This document shows, one piece after another, positions 1 through 7,329 of a stretch of DNA of 10,940 nt. The notes below the pieces were generated by a model. It saw nothing but the letters and a program-made list of their open reading frames with translations. It ran no database searches and was not told where the DNA came from. The translations under genes and the position numbers were made by a program. The DNA lies in the NCBI GenBank assembly GCA_019408975.1, contig DXVA01000122.1, positions 859 through 11,798 of the forward strand. The letters run 5' to 3'. The stretch comes from Lentisphaeria bacterium. Lineage in GTDB: Bacteria; Verrucomicrobiota; Lentisphaeria; Victivallales; UBA1829. The stretch's first letter is position 1. The number at the start of each line of letters is the position of its first letter.

Positions 1-539
1 CAGTTGTTGAGCTGTCCGCCGCCGCATTCGATGACCGCCTGCCAGTCGTCGCGCCGCTGATAACTGTTCACCGTATTGCGGATTTCATACACGTCCCCCA
101 GAATCCCGGACTGCATGATCTCGCGGATATGTTTGAACGATTGTTCAAAACGTCTGTTGTGGCGGCAGTAAAGCTTCCCCGGATACTTCTTCGACGCGGC
201 GACAAGACGTTCGGCATCCATGTAATTCAAGGCAATCGGTTTTTCGAGGAACACATATTTCCCCGCCTTGAGAGCCTCCAGTGCAAATTCGGTATGTTCG
301 GGGGAACGCACCGCGATCGTAACCAGCTCCACATTTTTATCCTTGAGCATGTCACCGAACTTCAGGTAAGTCCTGCACTTCGGATAACGCCGCGCCATCT
401 TCTCAAGCCTGTCCGCCTCGATATCACAGGCGGCGACGATTTCATACAGTTCCTTATAATGATCCAGTTCCGGGCAATGCATACCCCATCCCGCGCGGCC
501 GATTCCCGCAATGCCTATCTTGATTTTCTTCGATGCCAT
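1..539 (-). CDS. Gfo/Idh/MocA family NAD(P)-dependent oxidoreductase (partial, C-terminus beyond left edge)
   Basis: My reverse-strand translation gives 179 residues from an ATG at 537-539, open to the window edge. A Rossmann NAD(P)-binding motif GxGxxG lies at residues 12-17 (GIGRAG), and the Gfo/Idh/MocA signature EKP lies at residues 99-101 after KAGKYVF. The stretch around RHNRRFEQSF (about 127-136) and the following SGILGDVYEI match the start of the C-terminal substrate-binding half. The family usually has about 330-400 residues, so about half is missing. An AGAGG ribosome binding site ends 5 nt before the ATG. Family members oxidise or reduce sugars, inositols and related cyclic polyols in the cytoplasm; the substrate cannot be told from this half. 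It is divergent from the cold shock gene. Family assignment is firm, function open. Confidence 0.9.
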   Translation of the reverse strand, partial: MASKKIKIGIAGIGRAGWGMHCPELDHYKELYEIVAACDIEADRLEKMARRYPKCRTYLKFGDMLKDKNVELVTIAVRSPEHTEFALEALKAGKYVFLEKPIALNYMDAERLVAASKKYPGKLYCRHNRRFEQSFKHIREIMQSGILGDVYEIRNTVNSYQRRDDWQAVIECGGGQLNN

Positions 540-877
540 ACGAGCCTCTTTCTCTTTCCGTAAATAATTTCAATACTGCTTATTACATTCAATAAAAATC
601 AAAACAATATAAAATAACGGCAGATTTCGAAAAATCAATAAATGATTCCATCAAAACAAACAAAAGCATGGCAACAGAGAATTTTTTTTACGGAAAACGG
701 GAAAATATGGAACAGATCAGCTCCTTACATTTACAAAAAATCAATTTTTTTTAATTTTTTTCAGTTTCCCCCCTTTTCAAATCTGTTTTTTCGTGGATAA
801 TGTATAGTAAGTTATAAAGCGGTTATGGGTGCCGCTTCAAACAGTAATATCAAGTAACAAAGCTATGGTGGTGTGAG
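540..877. other. AT-rich divergent intergenic region with phased A/T tracts
   Basis: This 338-bp stretch contains no credible gene. It separates the leftward oxidoreductase from the rightward csp gene and is much richer in A and T than the flanking genes. Runs of six to eight A or T occur at 682-689, 735-740, 745-752, 755-761 and 786-791. Their centres are about 52, 11, 9.5 and 30.5 bp apart, each close to a whole number of helical turns, which is the pattern of intrinsically bent DNA. The right end holds the likely csp promoter and leader. The promoter of the oxidoreductase should lie at the left end, but I cannot single out convincing -35 and -10 boxes there. Confidence 0.6.
774..801 (+). 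promoter_or_regulatory. Probable sigma-70-type promoter of the cold shock gene
   Basis: A -35-like TTTTCA (774-779, 4 of 6 consensus bases) is followed by a 16-bp spacer and a -10 GATAAT (796-801, 5 of 6). A start near 808 would give a leader of roughly 70 nt before the csp ATG. A competing -10, TATAGT at 803-808, has no good -35 partner. A T-tract fills part of the spacer and further A/T tracts lie upstream. This rests on consensus matching by eye only. Confidence 0.45.
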
Positions 878-1090
878 ATGGCGGAGAAAGAAAAGGGAAA
901 AGTCAAGTGGTTCAACAACTCAAAGGGGTATGGATTCATTGAACGTGAAAAGGGAGATGACATTTTCCTGCACTACAGTTCGATCAAAATGGACGGCTAC
1001 CGTACGGTAAAGGAAGGCCAGGAAGTCGAATTCGTGGTAACGAATGGAGCCAAAGGCTTGCAGGCGGACGAAGTCGTGCCCGTCGGATGA
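878..1090 (+). CDS. Cold shock domain protein (CspA family)
   Basis: This 70-residue protein is a single cold shock domain, a five-stranded OB fold that binds single-stranded RNA and DNA and acts as an RNA chaperone in the cytoplasm. The KVKWFN start (residues 8-13), RNP1 KGYGFIE (16-22) and RNP2 DIFLHYS (28-34) are all present, with the aromatic residues W11, F12, Y18, F20, F30, H32 and Y33 that stack on nucleobases. Length is normal for the family (65-75). The start ATG is preceded by a weak site, GGTGG at 867-871, 6 nt away. The gene stands alone, with its own likely promoter upstream and a strong terminator downstream. The leader is long enough for RNA-based control, but cold induction cannot be read from the sequence because many Csp proteins are constitutive. 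Bacteria usually carry several paralogues, so no specific letter is assigned. Confidence 0.96.
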   Translation: MAEKEKGKVKWFNNSKGYGFIEREKGDDIFLHYSSIKMDGYRTVKEGQEVEFVVTNGAKGLQADEVVPVG

Positions 1091-1117
1091 ACATTGTTTC
1101 ATGATCAACCCGGAAAG

Positions 1118-1156
1118 AATACCGGCGCCGTTCTGCTGAGAATCGGCGCCGGTATT
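1118..1156. terminator. Bidirectional intrinsic terminator between csp and the M16 peptidase gene
   Basis: A perfect 13-bp inverted repeat, AATACCGGCGCCG at 1118-1130 and its complement at 1144-1156, encloses a 13-nt loop. That loop can itself pair TTCT with AGAA around a GCTG tetraloop, leaving one bulged T at 1143. On the plus strand the stem runs into TTTT (1155-1158). On the minus strand it runs into TTCTTT. It lies 28 nt past the csp stop and 30 nt past the stop of the convergent peptidase gene, so it can serve both. Confidence 0.85.
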
Positions 1157-1185
1157 TTCATACAGACATGGTAAAAGCCGCAGTA

Positions 1186-4146
1186 TCAGTATCCGAATAC
1201 CTGTTCAGGCGTAAGTTCTGCAACTTCGCCGTAGCGTTTCAGTTTTTCCCGGTCTAAAGACTTGATGTCTCCGGCAATGAAAACTTCATACGTGCGCGGC
1301 GCAATTTCACGGGCGGCGAAATCCGCAATATCTTTCATTTCCAGAGTCTTGAGTTTATTGAATACATTTTTGCGCCAATCATAGTCAATTCCCATTTTCC
1401 GGGCGCGGAACCAGATGCCGGAAAGATCGCCGAAATTCCGTTCCGAGGTCATGGACTTGATGACATTCGCTTTCGCATTGTCGAACTTCGCCTGATACTG
1501 CGGCATTCTGCGGAACAGTTTCAGCATCTCGTCAATCGCCGTGAAGCATTTATCCGGCTGGGTTGCGACGAATCCCATGAAAATATCGTATTTCTCCTTC
1601 TCCATTGCACTGCCGTAGTAGGCATAAGCGCTGTAAGCCAGACTGCGCGACTCGCGGATCTCCTGAAATACAACATCATCCAGCCCGCCTCCCCCGAAGT
1701 ACTGGTTGAACAGCATGGTTTCGGGAACTTTCGCCAGATCAAATTCCGCAGCACGCGTCCGGATTCCGATCAGCAGCTGAGTCGAATCATACGGAATCAG
1801 ATAAACTTTCGGTTTTTCCGTAGGCAGCTGCCTGAATTCGCGTTTCAAAGGATGAGTCCCGGACGGAACGCCAGCCTTCCGGCTCAGACCAAAAGCATCC
1901 GAAAACGCTTCGGTCACCTGTCCCTGTGACGCAGGTCCTGTGTAAGTCACAATATGCGGCGTCGTATTGAAATTGAAGTAGTATTTCATAAGATCAACCA
2001 GTTGCGCCGGCTTGACCGCCAGGAGCTGTTCTTCCGTCATGGAGTTCGCATACAGAAACGGATTGTTCATGCCGGGTCCATATGCGGCATACATGTTGGC
2101 AGCACGGAAAAGAGCCTGATGGTTCTTTTTGGCGTCGGCACGCGATTTCAGGATGCGCGCAATATAAAGCCGGTAGGCTTTCTCATCCGGTTTCACATCC
2201 TTGAGAAAATGCCTGATCAGCTTCAATCCCGCTTCCATCTTGTCGGCGAAACCGCTTAAATGGATCGTTGTCTTGTCGTCGGAACTGGAAATGGAAAAAT
2301 CCAGTGCCAGTTTATAAAACTCGTTCCGGAATTCCGAAGCGGAGTATCTGCCTGTTCCGAGGAACCCCATGTAACCCGCCGCCAGAGGAAGCAGCAGGCT
2401 GTGATCGCGTCCGTATTCCGCAATGATGTTCATGGAAAACAGCGTATCGTTCACCGGAGAGGGTTTATTGCTGTAAAAAAGCTTCCATGTGCCGTTGTCC
2501 CGGATCGTGAAATCTTTCTTGAAATCGACGACATCCTGTTCCGGAAGCGGAGACGGCGCCAGCGCGGCAAACTTTTTCCCATAGCCGGATGTTTTATCCG
2601 CATTGACCGTGACCTGTGTAATTTTCGGTTTTTTTACTTTGACGCGGTTTTCCGGCTTTCCCGCAAGCTTGTTGATTCGCGCGTAAAACTGCAGCGAATC
2701 GGCAAACTTCATGATATCCTTTTTGCTGATGTTCCCAAGCGATTCAATATATTTCAGGCTGTCGATATACGGTGTGCCTTTGATGAAAGAATCCAGATAA
2801 GTCCATGAAGCGTTTTCCGGATTCTCGCGGGACTGAACCAGGCTTTTGCGGTAATTATCAATCACGGCTTTCAGCAGCCAGCCCTCGAACTCGCCTTTCC
2901 TGATCTTGTCCAGCTCACCGAGAAGCAGCCCGGACAACTGGTCAAGAGTCTGCCCTGCACGCGGAACTCCGTACAGGTAGAAGATGGAATAATCGCGGCG
3001 GTCATAGAACCCGGCGCCGGCATTCAGTACCTTCTGACTGCGGAGCAGGCCGCTGTCGATCAGCCCGGAAGTTCCATTGCTGAGCAGGGATGCAGTCAGC
3101 GTCGCAAGGAGATCGTTCCTGCGTCCGGGCTCCACGCGGAATCCGATCAGTATCTGTTCGGGACCGGGTCCCTTCACATCCTCCGAGACGTTCGCCGTCA
3201 TCGGTTTTTCCTTCGGCAGACTGCGAACCGGCGCGGAGTTCCCTTTCAAACCGCCGAAGTATCGATCGACAAGACGGATGGTCTTGTCGAAGTCCAGATC
3301 GCCGCTTAACAGGATCGCCATGTTTCCCGGAACATAATACTCCCGGTAAAATTTCCTGATTTCCGTAATAGACGGGTTTTTCAGGTGTTCCGCCTTTCCG
3401 ATGAACGGAGTCCAGCCGTAAGGATGCGTCGGGAAAAGCTTCCGGGAAAGCGCTTCGAATACAAGCCCGCCCTCATTGTCCTGCCCTTTGTTGAACTCCT
3501 CATAAACAGCCTCCAGTTCCGTATGGAACAGCCGCATGACAGGGTCCCGGAACCGTTCGGATTCCAGCTTCAGCAGTTTTTCAAGCTCCTGTGACGGAAT
3601 GTCCACCACATAAACGGTCATATCGGATGCGGTAAACGCATTAAGCCCCATGCCTCCGATGGAGGAGACCAGCTTGCTGTATTCGCCTGCGGACGCATAT
3701 TTCGAAGCCTCGGCGGACAGCTTGTCGATTTCGGCATAAAGTTTCTCTTTCTTTTCCGGATCGTCCGTTTTGCGGCGCTCCTCGAAGAGCGCCTCGATCC
3801 GGTCCAGCAGGGGTTTCTCCTTTGCATAGTCCAGCGCGCCGATCTCTCCGGTACCCTTGAACATCATGTGTTCAAAATAATGTGCCAGCCCGGTCACATC
3901 GGCAGGAGAATCCGCCATCCCCCCGCGAACCGCCGCCTTGAACGAAATACGGGGTTTGACGGGAATTCTGGACAGATAAACCTTCAATCCGTTTTTCAGT
4001 GTGTATTCACGGGCATTGTAAGGGTCCTCCGTTACATAAGAATAGGCATAACCGTTTTTATCGACAGCCTGTTTCAACTCATAATCTTTCGCCGCCATGA
4101 CCAGGGCGGCCCCCAGGATCAGCAGTATCGCAATCCATTTTCTCAT
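1186..4146 (-). CDS. Secreted M16 family zinc metallopeptidase (pitrilysin/insulinase type)
   Basis: The 986 residues begin with a signal peptide: Arg-Lys, a hydrophobic core at about 4-17, and a VMA/A cleavage site after residue 18. A periplasmic or exported enzyme is therefore expected. The inverted zinc motif HYFEH occupies residues 89-93, with E92 as the catalytic base, followed by FKGT. The third ligand is probably E217 in ELEAVYEEFNKG, with E210 supporting, by comparison with REVNAVDSE in insulin-degrading enzyme. The 124-residue spacing is longer than the usual 75 or so because of a charged, probably coiled insertion at about 105-160. The C-terminal half is the non-catalytic M16 half, with the conserved GGGGLDDVVFQEIRESRSL stretch. 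Such enzymes form a clam shell around oligopeptides; the substrate is unknown. The ATG has an AAGGAGG site (complement of 4157-4163) 10 nt upstream. It lies 122 bp downstream of the DUF362 gene on the same strand. Confidence 0.95.
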   Translation of the reverse strand: MRKWIAILLILGAALVMAAKDYELKQAVDKNGYAYSYVTEDPYNAREYTLKNGLKVYLSRIPVKPRISFKAAVRGGMADSPADVTGLAHYFEHMMFKGTGEIGALDYAKEKPLLDRIEALFEERRKTDDPEKKEKLYAEIDKLSAEASKYASAGEYSKLVSSIGGMGLNAFTASDMTVYVVDIPSQELEKLLKLESERFRDPVMRLFHTELEAVYEEFNKGQDNEGGLVFEALSRKLFPTHPYGWTPFIGKAEHLKNPSITEIRKFYREYYVPGNMAILLSGDLDFDKTIRLVDRYFGGLKGNSAPVRSLPKEKPMTANVSEDVKGPGPEQILIGFRVEPGRRNDLLATLTASLLSNGTSGLIDSGLLRSQKVLNAGAGFYDRRDYSIFYLYGVPRAGQTLDQLSGLLLGELDKIRKGEFEGWLLKAVIDNYRKSLVQSRENPENASWTYLDSFIKGTPYIDSLKYIESLGNISKKDIMKFADSLQFYARINKLAGKPENRVKVKKPKITQVTVNADKTSGYGKKFAALAPSPLPEQDVVDFKKDFTIRDNGTWKLFYSNKPSPVNDTLFSMNIIAEYGRDHSLLLPLAAGYMGFLGTGRYSASEFRNEFYKLALDFSISSSDDKTTIHLSGFADKMEAGLKLIRHFLKDVKPDEKAYRLYIARILKSRADAKKNHQALFRAANMYAAYGPGMNNPFLYANSMTEEQLLAVKPAQLVDLMKYYFNFNTTPHIVTYTGPASQGQVTEAFSDAFGLSRKAGVPSGTHPLKREFRQLPTEKPKVYLIPYDSTQLLIGIRTRAAEFDLAKVPETMLFNQYFGGGGLDDVVFQEIRESRSLAYSAYAYYGSAMEKEKYDIFMGFVATQPDKCFTAIDEMLKLFRRMPQYQAKFDNAKANVIKSMTSERNFGDLSGIWFRARKMGIDYDWRKNVFNKLKTLEMKDIADFAAREIAPRTYEVFIAGDIKSLDREKLKRYGEVAELTPEQVFGY

Positions 4147-4190
4147 AACAGAATATCCTCCTTCTGTATTTTATGCAACATTAAAAATCA

Positions 4191-4203
4191 GGAACGCCGT
4201 TCC
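4191..4203 (-). terminator. Weak candidate terminator after the DUF362 gene
   Basis: A short inverted repeat, GGAAC and GTTCC around a 3-nt loop, is followed on the minus strand by TGATTTTT. It lies between the leftward DUF362 gene and the leftward peptidase gene, about 66 nt beyond the DUF362 stop. The 5-bp stem is short, so partial read-through into the peptidase gene is quite possible. Confidence 0.3.
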
Positions 4204-4268
4204 GGGCTTCCGCTCCCGATGCCGCCCGCGCAATATTTTTCCATAGACAAGCATCCGGCGGAAAAGGT

Positions 4269-5363
4269 TCAGAAAACTTCCTCCAGTTCATACTTGCGGG
4301 AACCGAGCCCGTGCCGCTCCAGTGCATCGACCTGAACAAACGGATCCTTGCCGTGAATTTTCTCCAGCAGATGCGTTCCCTCCCCAGGCACGGCGCCGCC
4401 GATCAGAGAACCTTCGATGAAGTTTTCGGTCTTGATCATGTCAAGCGAAGCCTGCTCGACCGCGACGATATCATGCGAGGCAAGAACTCCGATATCGGGA
4501 ACCATGCTCGGCGTCGTAATGCCCCAGCAGTCACAGAACATCGTAATGTCCGTCAGCAGGTTGATGTGCAGCAGACGTTCCGGCTCGAAATGTTCCAGGG
4601 CAAGCTTTGTCGTAATCGCCATGCCCTCCTGAAAATGGCGGAACCCGCGTCCGTCATTGACGATCAGGGCATGTTCCGGACATGCCAGTGCACAGTGGCG
4701 GCAGTAGCGGCAGGCATGGAAGTCAATGTGAAGCTCCTTCTTCTTCCGGTCGATGCTGATTGCATGGCGGTCGCACGCCGCCGCACACTTTCCGCAGAAA
4801 ACACACCGGTCCGCGTCCCAGTCGATCCCGCCCTGAAGCGCATGAATCTTGCTTCTGGTCCGTCCGTTGACGCACCCCATGGCAATATTCTTGCAGGCTC
4901 CGCCGTATGCGCAGACTCCGTGTCCTTTCACGTGGGAAAGATTGATCAGGCATTTCGCCTCGGCAATCAGACCGAAAATCTCCGCTTTGTCATAAGTCAG
5001 GTATCCGGCGTCCTTTTCGATCACATGGGAATTGAACACGCCGCCGGCGGCAACGATCGGACAGCCTACCGTCTCCTGCGTGTAGCCATGCAGGTGCGCC
5101 TCGGCAACCGTTTCAAAATAACCGTCGACGACAACCGGTTTTCCCCCGGCGTCCTTGACTGCTTCCGTCACCATCCGGACCAGAAGCGGGTGCACGGTCG
5201 AGTAGCCCAATCCGCCACCGAGGTGCATTTTGACGGGAACCCAGTCACCGGAGCACAGCTTCGGGAGATTGCATTTCCTGAGAATCCTCTGGAGTTTGCC
5301 CGGCAGAGTTGACGGTGCGGAAGGTTTCGTTACAGCGACAGAGCCGAAATATACTTTTGCCAT
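4269..5363 (-). CDS. DUF362 domain protein with two [4Fe-4S] ferredoxin motifs
   Basis: This is a 364-residue soluble protein without signal peptide. The DUF362 core is seen in VKMHLGGG near the N-terminus, SHVKGH (about 144-149) with GGACKNIAMGC (about 155-164), and a late segment holding CDCWG and PDIGVLASHDIVAVEQASLDM. Two cluster-binding motifs are inserted: C187xxC190xxC193xxxC197 (CVFCGKCAAAC, followed by Asp and not the usual Pro) and C218xxC221xxC224xxxC228 (CRYCRHCALACP). Together they would hold two [4Fe-4S] clusters. An electron-transfer or redox role is the natural inference; no substrate is established for the family as far as I know. I chose the ATG at 5361-5363 over an in-frame TTG at 5370-5372. 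The ATG gives the usual MAKVYFG start and an AAAGG site 10 nt upstream, whereas the TTG would have AAAGG only 1 nt away. The peptidase gene follows 122 bp downstream. Confidence 0.88.
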   Translation of the reverse strand: MAKVYFGSVAVTKPSAPSTLPGKLQRILRKCNLPKLCSGDWVPVKMHLGGGLGYSTVHPLLVRMVTEAVKDAGGKPVVVDGYFETVAEAHLHGYTQETVGCPIVAAGGVFNSHVIEKDAGYLTYDKAEIFGLIAEAKCLINLSHVKGHGVCAYGGACKNIAMGCVNGRTRSKIHALQGGIDWDADRCVFCGKCAAACDRHAISIDRKKKELHIDFHACRYCRHCALACPEHALIVNDGRGFRHFQEGMAITTKLALEHFEPERLLHINLLTDITMFCDCWGITTPSMVPDIGVLASHDIVAVEQASLDMIKTENFIEGSLIGGAVPGEGTHLLEKIHGKDPFVQVDALERHGLGSRKYELEEVF

Positions 5364-5485
5364 TCTTTCCAAACCTTTCTGATTATGATTGTCCGAAAGT
5401 AAAATACTGCGGGGAAATGGAAATGCAATTTGTTCCGTATCTCTTTTACGGGAATTTCCGGTTGGCTCTTTCGGAAGTATTCAAT

Positions 5486-5513
5486 TTGAAACATTCCGGA
5501 AACAGGCTATATT
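5486..5513 (+). promoter_or_regulatory. Probable sigma-70-type promoter of the lipoprotein gene
   Basis: TTGAAA (5486-5491, 5 of 6 consensus bases) and TATATT (5508-5513, 5 of 6) are separated by 16 bp. Transcription would begin near 5520, about 45 nt before the ATG. The spacer contains the palindrome TTCCGGAA (5494-5501), which could bind a regulator or be chance. A perfect TATAAT at 5538-5543 lacks a -35 partner. The region is shared with the divergent DUF362 gene. Confidence 0.6.
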
Positions 5514-5564
5514 ACAAGGATTATTTTATACAATATTTATAATAATACAAGGAAAAAGGAATCT

Positions 5565-6182
5565 ATGAAATTCTTTATTCTGCTGTCGTGCATCACCTTA
5601 ACCATTCTGAGCTGCGGATGCTCCAACCCCTGGATGACCAATACCGGACGCTCTGCAATTGAGCAGTATCTGATTTCAGCGACCATCGAGCGGGCGGTCG
5701 ACAGCGCCGGGCTGATGAGATATTCCGGCAGGAAAATCTTTTTCGACTATAATTACCTGGCTCCGCAGGTCGATAAACCTTATGTTCAGGGTATGCTGGA
5801 AATGGAGCTTTCCAAAGTCGGCTGCATCATTGTCGCCAAACAGGAAGAGGCGGATCTCATGATCCAGCCGCTCTGCGGAGTGCTTGCAACGGATCATGAC
5901 AGCTGGATGATCGGAACCCCGTCGCTTCCGATTCCGGTGCCTTACACGGATTTGACATTCGCCATTCCGGAAATCCCGCTCCTCAAAAGATTCAAACGCA
6001 TGGCTTACGGTCATTTTGCCTTCAACGTCTTCAACGCCAAAGACCGCACGCCTCTTGCGACGATCACCAACATCAATTCCAGCGCCCAGTACAACAACTG
6101 GGTGGTTCTGCTCGTGCCTTTCACCTCTCATAATATGGATATGAAGGATACGAAAGATACGGATACGGTCTACGAATTCTGA
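5565..6182 (+). CDS. Small lipoprotein resembling the DUF6655 family
   Basis: This is a 205-residue protein with a lipoprotein signal: Lys2, a hydrophobic core (3-15) and a lipobox ILSC ending at Cys17, with Cys19 as an alternative lipidation site (SCGC). The mature protein should be membrane-anchored; there is no further membrane segment. After the lipobox comes TNTGRSAIEQYLISATIERAVD (about 26-47), then FFDYNYL, a VDKPYVQGMLEMEL helix and EEADLMIQP. The order and wording recall DUF6655 lipoproteins of planctomycetes and relatives, by memory only; their function is unknown. The central EADLMIQ segment has the general look of small outer-membrane-associated lipoproteins that form oligomers, but that is weak. 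An AAGGA site ends 4 nt before the ATG. The gene appears monocistronic, with its own promoter and a hairpin after the stop. Confidence 0.8.
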   Translation: MKFFILLSCITLTILSCGCSNPWMTNTGRSAIEQYLISATIERAVDSAGLMRYSGRKIFFDYNYLAPQVDKPYVQGMLEMELSKVGCIIVAKQEEADLMIQPLCGVLATDHDSWMIGTPSLPIPVPYTDLTFAIPEIPLLKRFKRMAYGHFAFNVFNAKDRTPLATITNINSSAQYNNWVVLLVPFTSHNMDMKDTKDTDTVYEF

Positions 6183-6189
6183 CGCAGAT

Positions 6190-6228
6190 GCCGTCCCCGG
6201 GGGGAGAAGCCGGTTTCCCCCCGGCGGC
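6190..6228 (+). terminator. GC-rich hairpin after the lipoprotein gene, without a T-tract
   Basis: A 9-bp stem, CCGGGGGGA (6197-6205) with TCCCCCCGG (6216-6224), extends inward by a G-T and an A-T pair. It extends outward past a 3-nt bulge by GCCG (6190-6193) with CGGC (6225-6228). It begins 8 nt after the stop codon. The sequence after it is AATGATATCC, so it is not a canonical intrinsic terminator. It could stabilise the 3' end of the transcript or assist factor-dependent termination. Confidence 0.5.
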
Positions 6229-6345
6229 AATGATATCCGCGGAGTCTTTCCGCCTTAAAAAATAAAAATCCTCTTAAGACGTTTGTATTTTTCACTTCGG
6301 CATGTAATTTTATGGGATAATTTTTTGCAACGGAGGAAAAACAGA

Positions 6346-7308
6346 ATGAAGTTTCTTATTACCGGCGGAGCAGGATTTATCGGAAGTCACCTGACCGAGT
6401 CCCTGCTTGCGGATCAGCACAGGGTGGCGGTTATCGACGATTTCTCCACAGGTTCGCCGGAAAATCTGTCCTCCGTATCCGGCAACCCGAATCTGGAAGT
6501 GATTGAAGAAGACATCACGGCAAGCCCGCACCTGGAAAAGCTCGTCGGAGAGGCGGACTGCATCATCCATCTGGCGGCGGCTGTCGGCGTGGAACTTGTC
6601 GTTCACGACCCCGTGCGCACGATCCGCACCAATGTCGAAGGAACGGACAAGGTCCTGACTTACGCGGCGGAACGTTCCAAACGCTGCATCATGGCTTCCA
6701 CCAGCGAGGTCTACGGCAAATCCGCAAAACCTTTCTTCCAGGAATCCGACGATCTCTGCATCGGCGCCTCCACCAATTCCCGCTGGTCCTACGCATGCAG
6801 CAAACTGCTGGATGAATTCCTGCTGATGGCATTCCACCGGAACCGCGGACTGCCCGGGACCGTGGTGCGTTTCTTCAATACCGTAGGGCCGCGCCAGACC
6901 GGACGTTACGGAATGGTTCTGCCCCGCTTCGTCTCCTCCGCCCTGGCGGGGGCGCCGCTTAAAGTTTACGGCACAGGCGAACAAACCCGCTGTTTCTGCC
7001 ACGTTCAGGATGTCATCCGCGCACTGAAACTCCTGATTCCCGCAGAACGGTCTTACGGAAAGGTGTTCAATATCGGCACCACGCGCAGAATCTCCATCCG
7101 GCAGCTGGCTGAACTCGTCATTGAGCGCGCAAAATCCTCCTCGGAAATCCGGAAAGTCTCCTACGAAGACGCCTATGAGCCGGGTTTCGAGGACATGATG
7201 AACCGGGCGCCGGACTGCACCGCAATCAAAGAGCTCTGCGGATGGATTCCGCAAATCGAGCTGGAACAGATCATCGATGATGTGATCGCCTATACGAAAT
7301 CAAAATGA
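6346..7308 (+). CDS. NAD-dependent epimerase/dehydratase (extended SDR, nucleotide-sugar type)
   Basis: This 320-residue protein is a cytoplasmic extended short-chain dehydrogenase/reductase. The NAD motif TGGAGFIGS (6-14) is followed by the acidic DDFSTG (31-36) that binds the adenosine ribose. HLAAAVGVE (75-83) and the TNVEGT helix (95-100) come next. The catalytic set is S118-T119-S120 with Y149xxxK153 (SYACSK). RFFNTVGPRQ and a downstream CHVQDVIRAL are typical of enzymes acting on UDP-, GDP- or dTDP-sugars, such as 4-epimerases, dehydratases and UDP-glucuronate decarboxylases. The exact substrate cannot be chosen. A GGAGG site (6332-6336) 9 nt upstream fixes this ATG; an in-frame TTG at 6283 would add 21 residues before the Rossmann strand and has no such support. 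It is the first gene of the packed right-hand operon, 21 nt before the dehydrogenase gene. Confidence 0.92.
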   Translation: MKFLITGGAGFIGSHLTESLLADQHRVAVIDDFSTGSPENLSSVSGNPNLEVIEEDITASPHLEKLVGEADCIIHLAAAVGVELVVHDPVRTIRTNVEGTDKVLTYAAERSKRCIMASTSEVYGKSAKPFFQESDDLCIGASTNSRWSYACSKLLDEFLLMAFHRNRGLPGTVVRFFNTVGPRQTGRYGMVLPRFVSSALAGAPLKVYGTGEQTRCFCHVQDVIRALKLLIPAERSYGKVFNIGTTRRISIRQLAELVIERAKSSSEIRKVSYEDAYEPGFEDMMNRAPDCTAIKELCGWIPQIELEQIIDDVIAYTKSK

Positions 7309-7329
7309 CATTCAGAGGAGGAGAGAGTT

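Noticed and set aside
129..563. A 144-codon plus-strand frame at the left edge
   Set aside because: It lies opposite the Gfo/Idh/MocA oxidoreductase, whose NAD motif and EKP motif are on the minus strand.
4311..5312. A 333-codon plus-strand frame opposite the DUF362 gene
   Set aside because: The minus-strand frame has cluster-binding cysteines and family motifs; the plus-strand frame has none.
5364..5372. A TTG start three codons upstream for the DUF362 protein
   Set aside because: Its AAAGG site would be only 1 nt away; the ATG at 5361-5363 has a proper spacing and the usual MAKVYFG beginning.
5494..5501. The palindrome TTCCGGAA in the lipoprotein promoter as an operator
   Set aside because: TCCGGAA-like words recur throughout the window, including in coding DNA, so an 8-bp palindrome alone is not evidence of a regulator site.
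6310..7254. A 314-codon minus-strand frame opposite the epimerase
   Set aside because: It is the shadow of a gene with a complete Rossmann and YxxxK signature.
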